From contig CM037878.1 of the NCBI GenBank assembly GCA_021292165.1, forward strand, positions 290,580,971 to 290,644,970: 64,000 nt of DNA, written 5' to 3'. Below the pieces are notes generated by a model. The model saw nothing but the letters and a program-made list of their open reading frames with translations. It was not told the origin of the DNA and made no database searches. This DNA comes from Shinisaurus crocodilurus. Its lineage: Eukaryota > Chordata > Lepidosauria > Squamata > Shinisauridae. Both the position numbers and the translations under genes were made by a program. Positions 21,991-33,482 of the stretch are shown here, piece after piece (the first letter of the stretch is position 1; each line of letters opens with the position of its first letter).

Positions 21991-22281
21991 GCACGGCTCG
22001 TGATTAGATGTTGTTCCTCCCGGGTGAAATTGTTTTATTTCAGTCCTGTGGGTGTATTTTCACTTTCTGCTGAAGCGCGTGCTCTTGCTTTCTTGCCTGT
22101 GCCATCTGGCATCTTTTAGCACCCCGCTGTGCTCTGGATGGCGTGGGCTGATCCATGCAAAACTGACGGCCGGGGTTGCCAACGTTTTTCTTTTCTTTTC
22201 CTGGGAGAGCTCCTGTATCTTTAAACACTTGCACAACAAGTAAAATTTTTAGCCGGCAAAAGTCTTCATCGGTCAGTAGTG

Positions 22282-22462
22282 AGCTGCCTGATACTGAGTC
22301 AGATTGTGGCTCCACCGGCTGGCAGCGATGGCTCCCCACGCGGGGTTTCAGGCAGGAGTTTTTCCAGACCTGCCTGGAGAGGCCGCCAGGGATCGAACCG
22401 GGGCGCCTTCCGCGCGCAAAGCAGAGAGGGGCTGCGCCACTGAGCCGTTGCCCCTTGTTTGC
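22282..22462 (-). mobile_element. tRNA-Ala-like SINE
   Basis: Minus-strand B box ggttcgatccctggc, head near 22440 (gctcagtggcgcagccc) and the ctgactcagtatcaggcagc end. Confidence 0.75.
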
Positions 22463-23440
22463 AGTTTGCCCTTTACTGGAAAAGATTCAGTGGGAGCATT
22501 CTGATTGTGACTCGCAAATTGGAGAGAGACTCCAGCTCGTGTGTGTGTGTTCGCGTGTGCTTTAGGGAGAATGCGTTGTGTGTTGCCTCCAGTTGATTCA
22601 AGGAGCAGGGGTGGTTCGAATCGTGCCTTTTTCTTCCTTCCTTCCTTCCTTCCTTTTTTTTAATACTAGATCCACCCTTGCTGTGATGGCTTGAGTACTG
22701 TACTTCCCCCTTTCTGGATCTCAGTTTCATCATTTGTACATCAGAGGAAACCATGGCTTCCCTCCCCACCCCCCGCATCTATAAATGGCTAAGTCAAGTA
22801 TTTTCAGAGGCAGAGAGAGAGCGGTTGGCTGTCCTGCATTGCCTTTTTGTCAGTGAACTCGGCCTGGTCTGGTGCCTTCCCCTTCCTTTGCAGCCTACTC
22901 TTGGCGTAGTTGACGCGTTCTGTGTGTCAGAAAATACCTCTCACTTCTGGTTCTGCCTCTAGCGTTGTATGGGTCGATACAGGTCCCTGCAGGCGGCTGA
23001 GATTCAAGGCTCTTAAGGGAGTTTTAGGGTGGTTGTCAGAATGCTTCTCCTTTCAGCTGCCTCAAGGGTTCTTCTCGTGGGAGGGTGGGTACCCCCATGT
23101 GTGGTCGGCCCTTGTCCTTGTAATGCACGGAAGGGTTGCCTCGAAAAGACCCCTCTCAGCCCCTGGGTCTGCGCACTTGGGTGTTGGTTGCCTTGGCAAT
23201 TGGCGGAACCGGCCAGTTGGGCTGCATCTGTGGGTGTTTCTGTGCAACCTACAACGTGGCCCAGGCCGGATGGGATACACAGATCAATGGGGGAGTGTCA
23301 AGTTAAGTTAGGGGGAAGGAGACGAACCCAGGTGCCTAGATAAGCCCTTTCCTGTGCCCCCGCCCTAGTTGAGCCATTGGCTCAGTATCTGTGACCAACC
23401 TGACTTGTTACCTGACTCCTCTTTCCTCCCCCACTCGCAA

Positions 23441-23790
23441 ATCTTCTCCCTAGCCCCAGATGAGGGGCCAGTGGAAGTCTGTTGCGAGTGTATGGGTGAG
23501 ATAAAGAAGAGTCAGACACAGAGTATATGGTTTCAAATCAGGGCCACATTTATTGAATTGAAGATCTGTGAAGATCTTACCATCGTTGCCTTACTTTGAC
23601 GCCTCCAGGCACCCAATGTAGGCGAGAAAGGCAAAACCCCAAAGACGTCCCAACCTCCGAGAGTATGGGAGTGGGAGGGAGGTGCCAGGGCGCTTTATGG
23701 GTCTCCATGTGCAAACATGCGCTCCCTTTCTCTGCACTGCAGAGAGTCTTTGGTAATATCTTTAAGGACGGGTCAGATTTATTGTGGCCA
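23441..23790 (-). mobile_element. Possible LTR fragment of another family
   Basis: The segment has a minus-strand AATAAA (within ccacatttattgaattg) preceded by a GC-rich region, similar in layout to the LTR family above, but the sequence differs and no TSD or TG/CA edges could be fixed. Low-confidence call. Confidence 0.25.
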
Positions 23791-24084
23791 TAAATGTGTC
23801 AGCCCCTAAGGTGCCACAAGACTCTTTGCTGGAGTTTTTGCTCCCAACAGAGCAATGCGGCTCCCCCCCTCTGGACTTTCTCTCAAAGAGTGGATCATTC
23901 ACTCAAATATAAATAAATAAATAAATAAAATAAATTCAAAAGGGCAAAGTCTGTGGCTACGGAAATGCCTGCTTCTTTCTTCTGTGTTTTCAGATAATCT
24001 AAGAACTGGTGCCTGAGTTTTGCTTACTATCCCATCCCACCCTCTGCAGCTCCCAATCCCTTTTCCTTTTGTGTTGTGCCTTTT

Positions 24085-24212
24085 AGATTGTGAGACCCAG
24101 GGCAGGGACTGTCTCACTATTGATCATTGTAAACCGCTCTGGGAGCCTTTTGGGGCTGGAAGAGCGAAGTGAAAAAGCTACAAACGAATACATAAATAAA
24201 TAAATAAATAAT
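24085..24212 (+). mobile_element. L2-like 3' tail
   Basis: agattgtgagacccagggc...gtaaaccgctctgggagcc and an (aaat)n tail; coding part absent. Confidence 0.65.
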
Positions 24213-24849
24213 CTGGCCACGATGGTGTGGAACTTGTCCTGAGCCCTGGGGACAGAGCAGGATGGATGCAGATCTGATGAAATAAAATAATGTGCATGTG
24301 CATGTGCATGTGCATGTGGGCAGCTCCACGACAGATGAGCACGCATCCTCGAGTCTTGTGAGGAAGCCCCTGTGGTGGGTTAGTTTTGGGTGCAGTAGAC
24401 AGGCTTCAATCGTGCAAATTGGTCGGGCTGCGAGGGATTTGGCGTCCTAGGGACAGGAAACATGCTCAGTGCGCCATGCTGGACAACCAGCTAGGCCTAA
24501 AATCCACACTGGTCTATCAAATCTTCTCTTCTTAGCTTTTCCCCCCTTCCCTTTTAAATCAGCACATAGCGAGAGAGGGAGAGCGCAAGAGAGTACTTGC
24601 GTTTAAACGAATTGACACATGCAAATAATCCGTGGTTATTTTTAGGGTGGCTTCCGCTCTTAAATGACAGCATGACTAGTAGACCATAATCCCACCCATC
24701 GCCCTTGGGAAGAATCTGATGCTGCTGAATTTCTGCATGTTAGGTAGCAGGTACAGCACAAACCCTCTGCCGGGTGAATAAGGCAGCAATCCTGGCTGTT
24801 CCTCCTTTCATGTGGCCCGGTTCGCCCACTGGACGTTCAGAGACACTGG

Positions 24850-24933
24850 GCAGAGAGTAGAGAAGTTGGCTTGCCAGGCAGAGAGTAGAGAAGTTGGCTT
24901 GCCAGGCAGAGAGTAGAGAAGTTGGCTTGCCAG
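24850..24933. repeat. 28-bp x 3 minisatellite
   Basis: Three perfect tandem copies of a 28-bp unit starting gcagagagtagag and ending ggcttgccag, just upstream of an L2. Confidence 0.92.
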
Positions 24934-24939
24934 GCATGC

Positions 24940-25437
24940 CCCCTCCTCCATCTTGTCTATGGTGTGATAACGGAGCATGCATTCGGACTAGGGCCCAATT
25001 TAAATTATTGGTTCTTGCCTTCAAGGCTTTGCGCTCTAATGTCCCTCATTACTTATCATCTAGGCTTTCCTGGTATGTTCCTGGTAGGAATTTAAGATCA
25101 GCGGGCCAGGGATTATTAGCAGTCCCACCGACACGCTCTGCCTTGTCAAGGCTGCGAACCTTTCAGGACCTGGTTCCACTTTTGTGGAACAGGCTTCCCG
25201 TGGACCTCCGATTGGAGGAGGATCTTTCCCGCTTTCGAACGGGATTAAAGACTTATCTTTTTAGTCAGCCAGAATGAGTGTTTGGGCTAATGTGGTGGTT
25301 GCTGGGATTTGATACTGCATAGTAAGTGGTTGGTGTTGGTTATTTTATTGTATTGTTATGTTTACTGTATATGTTATTTGTCCCACCCTTTGGTATAAGG
25401 GGCGTTATAAATAAACGTTTATTATTATTATTATTAT
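24940..25437 (+). mobile_element. L2-type LINE 3' end (divergent subfamily)
   Basis: Frame TRAQFKLLVLAFKALRSNVP, HYLSSRLSWYVPGRNLRSAG, then LVPLLWNRLPVDLRLEEDLS and KTYLFSQPE. The 3' end is ggcgttataaataaacg with a (tta)n tail, unlike the (taaa)n tails of the others. Confidence 0.8.
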
Positions 25438-25883
25438 GCATATGCAGAGTTTTACGTGCACGCATTCCATCCTTTTGTGCAGTGGGAGAGCCGTCTGAAC
25501 TGGATGGACACATAGTCGGCTGCCTACATCACGTGTGCACCTAGTGTGTGTGTGTGTGTGTGTGCGTGTGCGTGCACGCACGCTTATTGGCTGGCTACCC
25601 CACTGTGCATATAGTGTTTCCAGCGAAGCAAGCACAAAAATAAGCCTTGGAACGCCTAACACACCCTAGATACGGGTGATGGTGCTTGATGATGGGTTTG
25701 CTCCCCAAGAGGAGTCAGGGCTCAAGAAGGCATGGCCCAGGAACGCCACTGCCAGAATCAACTTCTGGCAGCTGTGGAGCAATGAGGAGGAAGAATGCCT
25801 CTGAGCATGTGCGAAGAGTCCACCGCCACTGAGTCAACTGCATTGCATTCTCAGCCATCTGGGATTAGGGGAAAGTCACAGGC

Positions 25884-25950
25884 GCTGGCTGGGGCATGCT
25901 GGGAGTTGTAGGCCAAAAAATATCTGGGGACCCAAGGTTGGAGAACACTG
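25884..25950. mobile_element. Foldback hAT MITE (family A), right half only
   Basis: Only the right arm remains, from gctggctggggcatgctg to the terminal CACTG. The left arm is absent, so this is a deleted or truncated copy with no left duplication. Confidence 0.8.
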
Positions 25951-26067
25951 ATCTAATTGTATAAACAATTTCAGTCCAATCAACTATCTAATAAGATAAT
26001 TAATATGCACACGTGAGGTTAAACGTAATTAAGACCTTAGCATCGGTTTAAAAAGTTATTGATTGAT

Positions 26068-26101
26068 TGGCTTGGCTTGGCTTGGCTTGGCTTGGCTTGG
26101 T
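26068..26101. repeat. (CTTGG)n microsatellite
   Basis: Six to seven perfect cttgg units next to the L2 3' end. Confidence 0.9.
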
Positions 26102-26530
26102 ACCCTGCCTTTTTACCAAAAAGATGGCACTCAAGGTGCCTTACGAACATAGGAATGATAAAAACTTTGAACAAAAACTGGGTTAAAACAATAATAAAAC
26201 ATATTCATTAAAAACACAACGATAACAGAATAAAAACAGCACCCAACCCAACATACCAGCTTACCCACCAAAGGCCTTCTTAAATAAAATGGTCTTTGTC
26301 TGCTGTTGGAAGGACAGCAGAGAGGGGACAAGCCTAGCCTCCCTCAGCAGGGAGTTCCACAGCCTGGGAGCAGCCACCGAAAAGGCCCCGTCTCACCTCT
26401 CCACCAAACATGCCTCTGAAGGCAGCGGTCCCGTGAGGAGGGCCTCCTCCACAGACCTGAAAGCCCAGGCAGGCTCGTATGGGAGGAGGCGGTCTTTCAG
26501 GTAGCCTGGTCTCAGCACTTTGAAAGGTGA
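26095..26530 (-). mobile_element. L2-type LINE 3' region
   Basis: Reverse-oriented: ggaggcggtctttcaggtag, cagggagttccacagcctgg and gcagccaccgaaaaggccc are complements of the L2 C-terminal frame. The 3' UTR lies at 26095-26250, next to a cttgg repeat. Part of it (26225-26421) recurs at 26806-27002. Confidence 0.75.
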
Positions 26531-26805
26531 CTGGCAGCCTGCTGTAAAATATATAACCAGTCTTGGAAGCCGTCGTTTTCAGATCAATTAAACAGTCCCA
26601 AGTTCATCCATTCTGAGAGTTCAGCTTAGTCCAAAATAAACTGCTGAATGTGTTTTGATGCCCAGCTTTATCGGTGCCCGTGATGCAACAACATGCAGGA
26701 CTTCAGTAGGATGCAAGGCAGGGGTGGGGTGGGGGGACCCCTTTCAGCCCGCAGGCAAAGTTCCAATCTGGGAAAGGTCTCGGGGGCTGTATGACAGCAG
26801 AATAA

Positions 26806-27002
26806 ACAGAATAAAAACAGCACCCAACCCAACATACCAGCTTACCCACCAAAGGCCTTCTTAAATAAAATGGTCTTTGTCTGCTGTTGGAAGGACAGCA
26901 GAGAGGGGGCAAGCCTAGTCTCCCTCAGCAGGGAGTTCCACAGCCTGGGAGCAGCCACCGAAAAGGCCCCGTCTCACCTCTCCACCAAACATGCCTCTGA
27001 AG
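26806..27002 (-). repeat. Second copy of a 197-bp L2 segment
   Basis: Aligns with 26225-26421 with about two mismatches and no gaps by eye, then both diverge abruptly at both ends although the L2 continues in the first copy. This indicates a local duplication rather than a second full insertion. Confidence 0.8.
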
Positions 27003-28020
27003 TGGGCGTGGCCAAGGGCGAAGTGGGCGGGGCAACACGAGTCTCTCACCGATTCGGGGTGTTCTGAAGAGGGGAGGCAAATACCTGGCTGGCCAGCCGC
27101 GTTCTCACACCTCAGGGGCGCACCTCGGACAAGCGGTACGAAATGGATGTCCGTCACGCAACCACGCCTCAAAGACACTCGCTTACTCAAGAGAAGCAAG
27201 TTTCACATCCCATCCCAGAATCCAAGCCAAAAAAGCCCCCACGCGTGCCACACAGAAAAGCCAAGCACAACCCTAGCGCCGCCTGTCTCCTCAGAAGTAA
27301 GTCCCATTGCACTGTCAGGTGGCATCTAACTCCAGCCCCCTAAAGACATAACCTGCCCCATCCAGCATCCAAAATCACAGCTGAGTGGGGCTGACGAAGA
27401 AGCGGAGCAAAGTTTAGCTGTGACTGATCGGGGGGAGCGTCCCAGGAGCTTCCTAATAGAGCAACGGGGGGGCGGGGGCGTACTGGAGTAGCAGGAACAC
27501 ATGGGAGAAGCGCACAGCACATTCCTGCGACTCGTGGGGCGGAGGGAAAGGAAGGTTGTTTCCTGGGCAGAAGGAAGCAGCAAATAAAGGGCCGAGAGAG
27601 CGCAAGCAAGGGAGATCAAAAGCCAGAGGGAAAGGCAAGGGGGTCTTTTTCAATATGGAAGCTTTCGATCCCCGTTGCTGTGGGTGAAGACAAGGATAAG
27701 ACGGGTTAGAAAATCTGCATTTCCTCCAAGGCCGGGCCTTCCGGAGCCTGCCTTTCGCCTTCCCTTTCACAGAATTAAAGTCTAGAGCTGAGAGTTGGCC
27801 ATTGAGAACATTGACCGATAGCTCCCCCTTGACATCGGATTGTGGGGGAAATAGCATCCACTTCCCTGTGGGGGTCAAACGCCACCCACGACCGGTTCAC
27901 CACCCATATCCAGAAGATTTGAGGGCCAGGCTGGAAGCAGGTCACGCGAGCGGCCGTTCGTGTGCTTCTGAATATGGGCAGGAGTCAGGGGGGCGCTGGT
28001 CTCGCCGTTCAGAGCCGCGT
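27003..28020. other. No gene recognised, GC-moderate
   Basis: Begins with ggcgtggcc/ggcgtggg-type repeat sequence; frames at 27326-27878 overlap one another on the minus strand without a recognisable product. Confidence 0.35.
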
Positions 28021-28179
28021 CTCGCGAAGTGTCTCACATCGTTGTTGTTTTTTTTTTAATAAAGGAGAGAGACACATGCCTGCCATCAGGCTCACAGACT
28101 AAAAAGATGAAGACGCACAATAGCGTTTCCCGTCGCCCCTCGTTTCTGCAGTCCCAGTGGGGCAACTGTCAGTTGGGAG

Positions 28180-28248
28180 CAGTGTTCTCCAACCTTGGGT
28201 CCCCAGATGTTTTTGGCCTACAACTCCCAGCATGCCCCAGCCAGCGTA
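28180..28248. mobile_element. Foldback hAT MITE (family A), left half only
   Basis: The left arm from CAGTGTTCTCC to the cagccagcgtag centre is intact; the sequence then passes into unrelated GC-rich DNA. The hairpin is lost. Confidence 0.8.
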
Positions 28249-29076
28249 GCCCACCCCGCACCCCTACCCCCGGCTGATGGCAGAGGCCAGAGTGTGATTC
28301 CGCTCTGCTCGCCGGTCCTAGGCCAGAGTGTGTTCTTGGGGGGCGGGGGGCCTCCAAACTTCTATTATAGCTTGTGTTGGAGATTCAGGAGTCATTCTGC
28401 AGTGTGCATGTAATTTGATGCGCCTGATTCATGATGTCCAAATGCCAGTGTGTGCGTGCGTGTGTGTGTGTGTGTGTGTGTGTGTTTCCTATGGAGATTG
28501 GCATGTGTCAGGGCCTACAGCAGTGTTTCCCAAACTCTGGATACTTGGGCACAGGTTTTCCCCCACCCGGCGTGATTAAAATTGGAGGCAAACTTTACTT
28601 GATGCTCAAAAGTGTGTGAGTGTGTATGTGTGTGTGTGTATTTGTGCGTGTTCTCCATCAGCTCCCAGAATGATGGCCAGGCATCCTTTTTGCAGGCCCG
28701 GTTCAGATGGTCCCCCTGCCACCACACAAATAAGCATCCCACCCTCCCTCGCTGCCCAGAGCTTTCTGAACAAGAGTGGCACATTTGGGATCCCCCCCAC
28801 ACACACCTGTCAGCTGTAGTGCCAGCTCAACTGTGCCACGTGATCCGGGGGGGGGGCGGGCGCTCTTATGCCATCCCTCGGGATAATGTCACTGCCCATT
28901 GTCTTTGGAGGGGATCCGTGGTATGTGCTGGGGGCTGCCTGTTCCGTGGCTGAGAGTGGTGAATGAACCCCCACGCGGAGGCTTACTTTTTCAAGGCGTG
29001 CGTCCGTCCTTCTTGCGCAGCAGTGTGCAGACTTCAGGCCTTTGGGAGCTAGCTTTTTTTTTAACTAGAACCCTTC

Positions 29077-29713
29077 TCTTCTCGATCATCCCAGTTTGCA
29101 GGACACGGAATAATGGGCTCAAGTTACAGCAGTGCTTCTCAAATAGTGGGGCGGGCCCCCAGGGGGGGTGCGAGGCTCCGTAAAGGGGGGCTCGTTTGAC
29201 CTCAGTTAAAAGTTTTTTTTAATATTGTGTTCCTTTAAATCCTGTGCTCCTTTAAATCTTTTCTGCTACAGTTAATAAAGCTATTCTTTGTTGTAAATTG
29301 ATCCACATTTCTTTCTTTTTCTATTCTCTTATACGTTAATAAGGATACAGTGTTATGCAGAGGTGTACTTATAACAATTTTATAGACAAATGATACTATT
29401 TACAGTTGCGCGGGGGGCGCGAAATGTTTTCTTCTTCCTAGGGGGGGCATGACAGAAAATAATTGAGAAGCACTGAGTTACAGGAACCCAGATTCCGCCT
29501 AAACATCAGGAAAAATTTCCTGACTGTCAGAGCAATAAGACAATGGAACCAACGACCTAGGGAGGTGGTGGGCTCTCCCACACTGGAGGCATTCAAGGTG
29601 CGGCTGGACGGCCATCTGTCGGGGATGCTTTGACCTGGATTCCTGCACTGTGCAGGGGGTTGAACTTGATGGCCTGGTAGGCCCCTTCTAACTCTACTCT
29701 TCTATGATTCTAT
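29077..29713 (+). mobile_element. CR1 LINE 3' end, split by a hAT element
   Basis: CR1 sequence at 29077-29129 and 29484-29713 is continuous once the 346-bp hAT and one duplication are removed. Ends ctatgattctatg. 5'-truncated. Confidence 0.88.
29130..29475. mobile_element. Young non-autonomous hAT (Charlie/Buster-type) copy 1, inside CR1
   Basis: 346 bp with terminal repeats CAGTGCTTCTCAA / TTGAGAAGCACTG and an exact 8-bp duplication agttacag. It splits a CR1 LINE, whose two halves (to 29121 and from 29484) join seamlessly. It is nearly identical to the copy at 33645. Non-coding. Confidence 0.93.
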
Positions 29714-30663
29714 GAACCGCAAGGTTCACCAACAAAAGCCAGGTCCAAAATAGTGGCTGAAGGCCAGACTACAAAGTGCAGTAAAAACACTTTTTTTAAA
29801 AAAAAAAGCCCACTTAAACTGCCACTTTTATTCTGAAGCAAAAGCAGCCGTGGGCGCCCAAGCCAGAAAATGAACTTCTGGTCAGGTTGGGCTTTCATGT
29901 CAGTTTCTTCCCCCAATCCACCACCTGCCTGCTTTCCCTCCTTCCTTCCTTCCTTCCTTCCTTCCTTCCTTTCTTTCAGGTGCTGTTTGCAATAAATAGC
30001 ACCTTGGGGTGGAGGGTGGCGGAGAATAGCCATGTGTGGTAGGGAGGGAACTGGGACCTTCTCTCTGTTTCTGCTTTGAATTACGGTACCTTTTTCTTCC
30101 TCTTAGAAATTCTTGCAGCTTCCCTTCTTAAGTCTCTTACAAAAGCCGTTCATGCGGGTTGCCTAATCCTGGGCAGGAATGCGTTTTGCAAGGGTTTGGT
30201 GTAGATTTTGTGGCCGTCTTAATCAAGGCAGAGAGGAAGGAAGGAAGAAAGAAGCCCCCCTCCCAATCTCTCTCCCCCTCCCTCCGTTTTATGACCCCCT
30301 GTAAGGTAGGTGGTCTTAGGTAAGTTAGGAAGAAAGGCGAGCAGGCATCCTCAGCTAATAGCTGCGTGGGGGAGAGAACTTTGGCGAGTGCAGTATTTCT
30401 CCCCTCCTGGATGACATGCTGTGCCTGCCAGAATTTCTTTTCCTACAGAGTCATTACAGTTGCAGGGACTTGGCTGTTCCCCTTTGCAGCCCAGCCGCCA
30501 AGGAGACAGTGGCTGGAAGCCTGAAAAGGAGCTCTCCACACGGCAGCATGCTGTTACAGGCCCCACTTGTATACTGCAACACTTAAAATTGAGACATAAG
30601 ATCACACGCTTCCCAATTCATATAGCCATTCAACATAGATGGGATTTCTAGAATAGTATTTGG

Positions 30664-31344
30664 CAGGGATGTTGAAGAGTCCTTGGTCTCGAGTCACGAG
30701 TCGAGTCACGAGTCGAGTCTTTGGACTCGAGTCCGAGTCCAAGTCCTTGGTCCAAAATGGTGACTCACGAGTCCCGAGTCCCAAGTCACTCCCAAAGCTG
30801 ACTCCATGAGTCCCTATTAAAATCAATGGGGTTTTTTCCCAACAAAATAAGGCTACTTCAGATGTGTGGCTTAAATAAATTCTAGGCACAAGTGTGCCTT
30901 TTTATCTCAAAACTCTGCCACTGATTTTGACAAGAACAGACCAGGCAGACAAACCCAAAATAACCAGGCAGGGAACCCCAAAACAGGCAGGCAGAGGCCT
31001 TTGTCTTGGACAATTCAAACTGTGGAACTGGTTAAGAAGAGACCAGGCAGGCAGAGGAGGCAGGGAACCCCAAACAGACAGGCAGAGGCAGCCAAACCCA
31101 AAATTCCTGAAAGGTTACATTAGTAAAATGATTTAAAAAAATAAACTTGGATTGTTACTGCAACTAGGTCCAGACAGCACCTGCAGGTGGCATCAAGCAG
31201 GGATGTTGACAAGTCCTTGGTCTCGAGTCCCGAGTCGAGTCTCGAGTCCCATTAAAAATATTGGGACTCGAGTCCGAGTCGAGTCAGAGGGGGGACTCAG
31301 TCCGACTCACGAGTCGAGTCCTCGAGTCCGAGTCCCCATCCCTG
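30664..31344. mobile_element. Non-autonomous hAT element with GAGTC arrays (copy 2)
   Basis: Same ends and subterminal arrays as the 9624 element, flanked by an exact 8-bp duplication gtatttgg (30656-30663, 31345-31352). The left about 435 bp and the right about 146 bp align closely with copy 1. The piece between (about 31101-31198) is different sequence. Non-coding. Confidence 0.9.
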
Positions 31345-31823
31345 GTATTTGGTCATACCACTTACGTATATCCAATTTACTTCTTAAACGATGGTATTAT
31401 CGCTCCCAAATCAGTGAAAGATGCAAAACGTAGGACTCACACCCGGCGTTGAGAGACGCTCCCAACAGCTATATTGGTTGTACAGGATATGACCCTGGCC
31501 TCTGTTCTCGCACAGTGCGTGTACCGAACGGGCACTCCCCTCTGGCTGCCCCCCTCCAGTGGGGCAGAGCCTGGTGGCAACACCAGCCAGCCCTTACAGG
31601 AGTCTCACTCTGCCGGAGTCCGGCATCATGCAAACGGGACCCCGTAGGAAAGAACGCCCAGGAAGATTGGGTTCCCAAGTAGCCTGTCTGCTGTGGTGGA
31701 AATGGTGGGCGTGGCCAGCTGTTCCAAGGGAGGGGCCAGGTGTTGTCTCCATGCAGGTATGCCTCACCTTCCACCATCTTCATCCGTCACGTATCTTTTC
31801 TAGCTTCCACTGTTCTTTGGTCC

Positions 31824-32129
31824 ATAGAATCATAGAAGAGTAGAGTTGGAAGGGGCCTATAATAAGGCCATCGAGTCCAACCCCCTGCTCAACGCAGGAA
31901 TCTAAGTCAAAGCATCCCTGACAGGTGGCTGTCCATCCGCACCTTGAATGCATCCAGTGCGGGAGAGCCCACCACCTCCCTGGGTAGTTGGTTCCACTGT
32001 CATATCGCTCTAAAAGTCAGGAGGTTTTTCCTGATGCTCAACGAGAATCTGGGTTCCTGTAACTTGAGCCCATTATTCCGTGTCCTGCACTCTGTGGTGG
32101 TCAAGAAGAGATCTTGGCCCTCCTCTTAG
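31824..32129 (-). mobile_element. CR1 LINE 3' end
   Basis: Starts with catagaatcatag (complement of the CR1 octamer tail) and continues in reverse through the gttggaagggg...gagtccaaccccctgctc block to a truncation at about 32129. More diverged than the 15-kb pair. Confidence 0.85.
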
Positions 32130-32410
32130 TGCCCAAGACCAACGCGTGGCACCCCCCACACCCCCCCAAGGACATGGCTCCGTTCCTTGCCACTGTTCGT
32201 CCACAAGAGCCTTTTAGTCCATCGGCACCACACAACCGTCTTTTTATAGTATGTACGTTTACAGAGGTGTGGGATGCAAGAGTGTCTGCTTCACACGCAG
32301 GTATCCCTTTCCCAACCCCGCTTCAAGTTAAATGTATTTTGGGGGGGGAGATCTGTTGTCTGTCTCCAGGCTTGGGCAAGCTAAAGGCCACTTATGAGAT
32401 GGGTGTTCTC

Positions 32411-32575
32411 AACAGCTTGTCTGAGCGTGGAAAGCTAAGCAGGGTCAGGTCTGCTTATGACTTGGATGGGAGACCCCTCCTCTAGTTTCCTGCACTGAGC
32501 AAGGGGTGGGACTCGAGGGCCTTGTAGACTCCTTCCAACTCTATGATCTGTGAAAGTCTATGAAATAGGCTAATG
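32411..32575 (+). mobile_element. 5S-rRNA-derived SINE with CR1 tail
   Basis: cttgtctgagcgtggaaagc, taagcagggtcagg, cttggatgggagacc, then gggactcgagggccttgtag and tctatgaaa. Confidence 0.85.
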
Positions 32576-32662
32576 CAGTATTCTCTAACCTTGGGTCCCC
32601 AGGTGTTTTTGGCCTACAATTCGCAGCATGCCCCAGCCAGCGTCCAAGGTTGGAGAACACTG
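32576..32662. mobile_element. Foldback hAT MITE (family A), internally deleted
   Basis: CAGTATTCTCTAACC at the left and GGTTGGAGAACACTG at the right, with most of the right arm missing. Flanking 8-mers ggctaatg / ggacaatg (6 of 8). An older copy. Confidence 0.75.
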
Positions 32663-32940
32663 GGACAATGGCCGTGGGGACTTCCCCGAGCACCACAGAA
32701 GTTTCACTGCCGCTTGTGTGCAGTGCTTGCTTCCGTGTGTGTCCAGTACACTCGTGATAGGCAGCAGGGTGGATTGATTTAAATCGAGGCAATTTAAATC
32801 ATTGGTTTACATCAAGCTTGTCTCTGCTAGTTCTTCACATGTTTCTTAAACAAGGGTGCAAATCTGATCAGTAAAGTAGGTTATGTTAATTTTACAACTC
32901 AATACAGCATTTTACATCATCAAAGGAGGGCAGATTCCCA

Positions 32941-32941
32941 G

Positions 32942-32995
<54 letters not shown>
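32941..32995. repeat. (ATA)n microsatellite (L2 tail)
   Basis: About 17 ata units at the 3' end of a reverse L2. Confidence 0.92.
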
Positions 32996-33440
32996 TTTAT
33001 TTCTTACCCGCCTCTCTGTCTAGATCGAGGCGGGGAACAACAAAAATATAAAATACACAATACATACTATTAAAACATCTTAAAACATATTAAAAACATC
33101 ATAAACAACATCATTAAAACATCATTAAAACATCATTAAAATATCGTAAAAACATCTTAAAGGCAACCTAAAATTCCGCCGGATAGGCCTGCCGGAAGAG
33201 ATCAGTCTTTATGGCTTTTTTAAATTCCAAAAGACTGGTGAGCTGACGAATCTCCTCCGGCAGGCCATTCCATAATCTGGGAGCAGCAGAAGAAAAGGTC
33301 CTCTGGGTAGTACCCGTCAGCCTAGTTTTGGCTGGCTGAAGTAAATTCTTCCCAGAGGACCTGAGTGTGCGGGGTGGATTGTATGGGAGAAGGCGATCCC
33401 GTAGGTAGCCTGGACCCAAACCATGTAGAGCCTCTCTTAC
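32996..33440 (-). mobile_element. L2-type LINE 3' end with (ATA) tail
   Basis: The minus-strand frame reads MGPGYLRDRLLPYNPPRTLRSS, then RTFSSAAPRLWNGLPEEIRQL and KTDLFRQAYPAEF. The 3' end is cccgcctcgatc-type with an (att)n tail that forms the microsatellite at 32941-32995. Confidence 0.82.
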
Positions 33441-33482
33441 ACCCAGAAGCTAGGACAGTTTTTCTGTGTCCAAAAGCGTGTG

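Noticed and set aside
24850..24933. CRISPR-like repeats of 28 bp
   Set aside because: Copies are contiguous with no spacers; a simple minisatellite.
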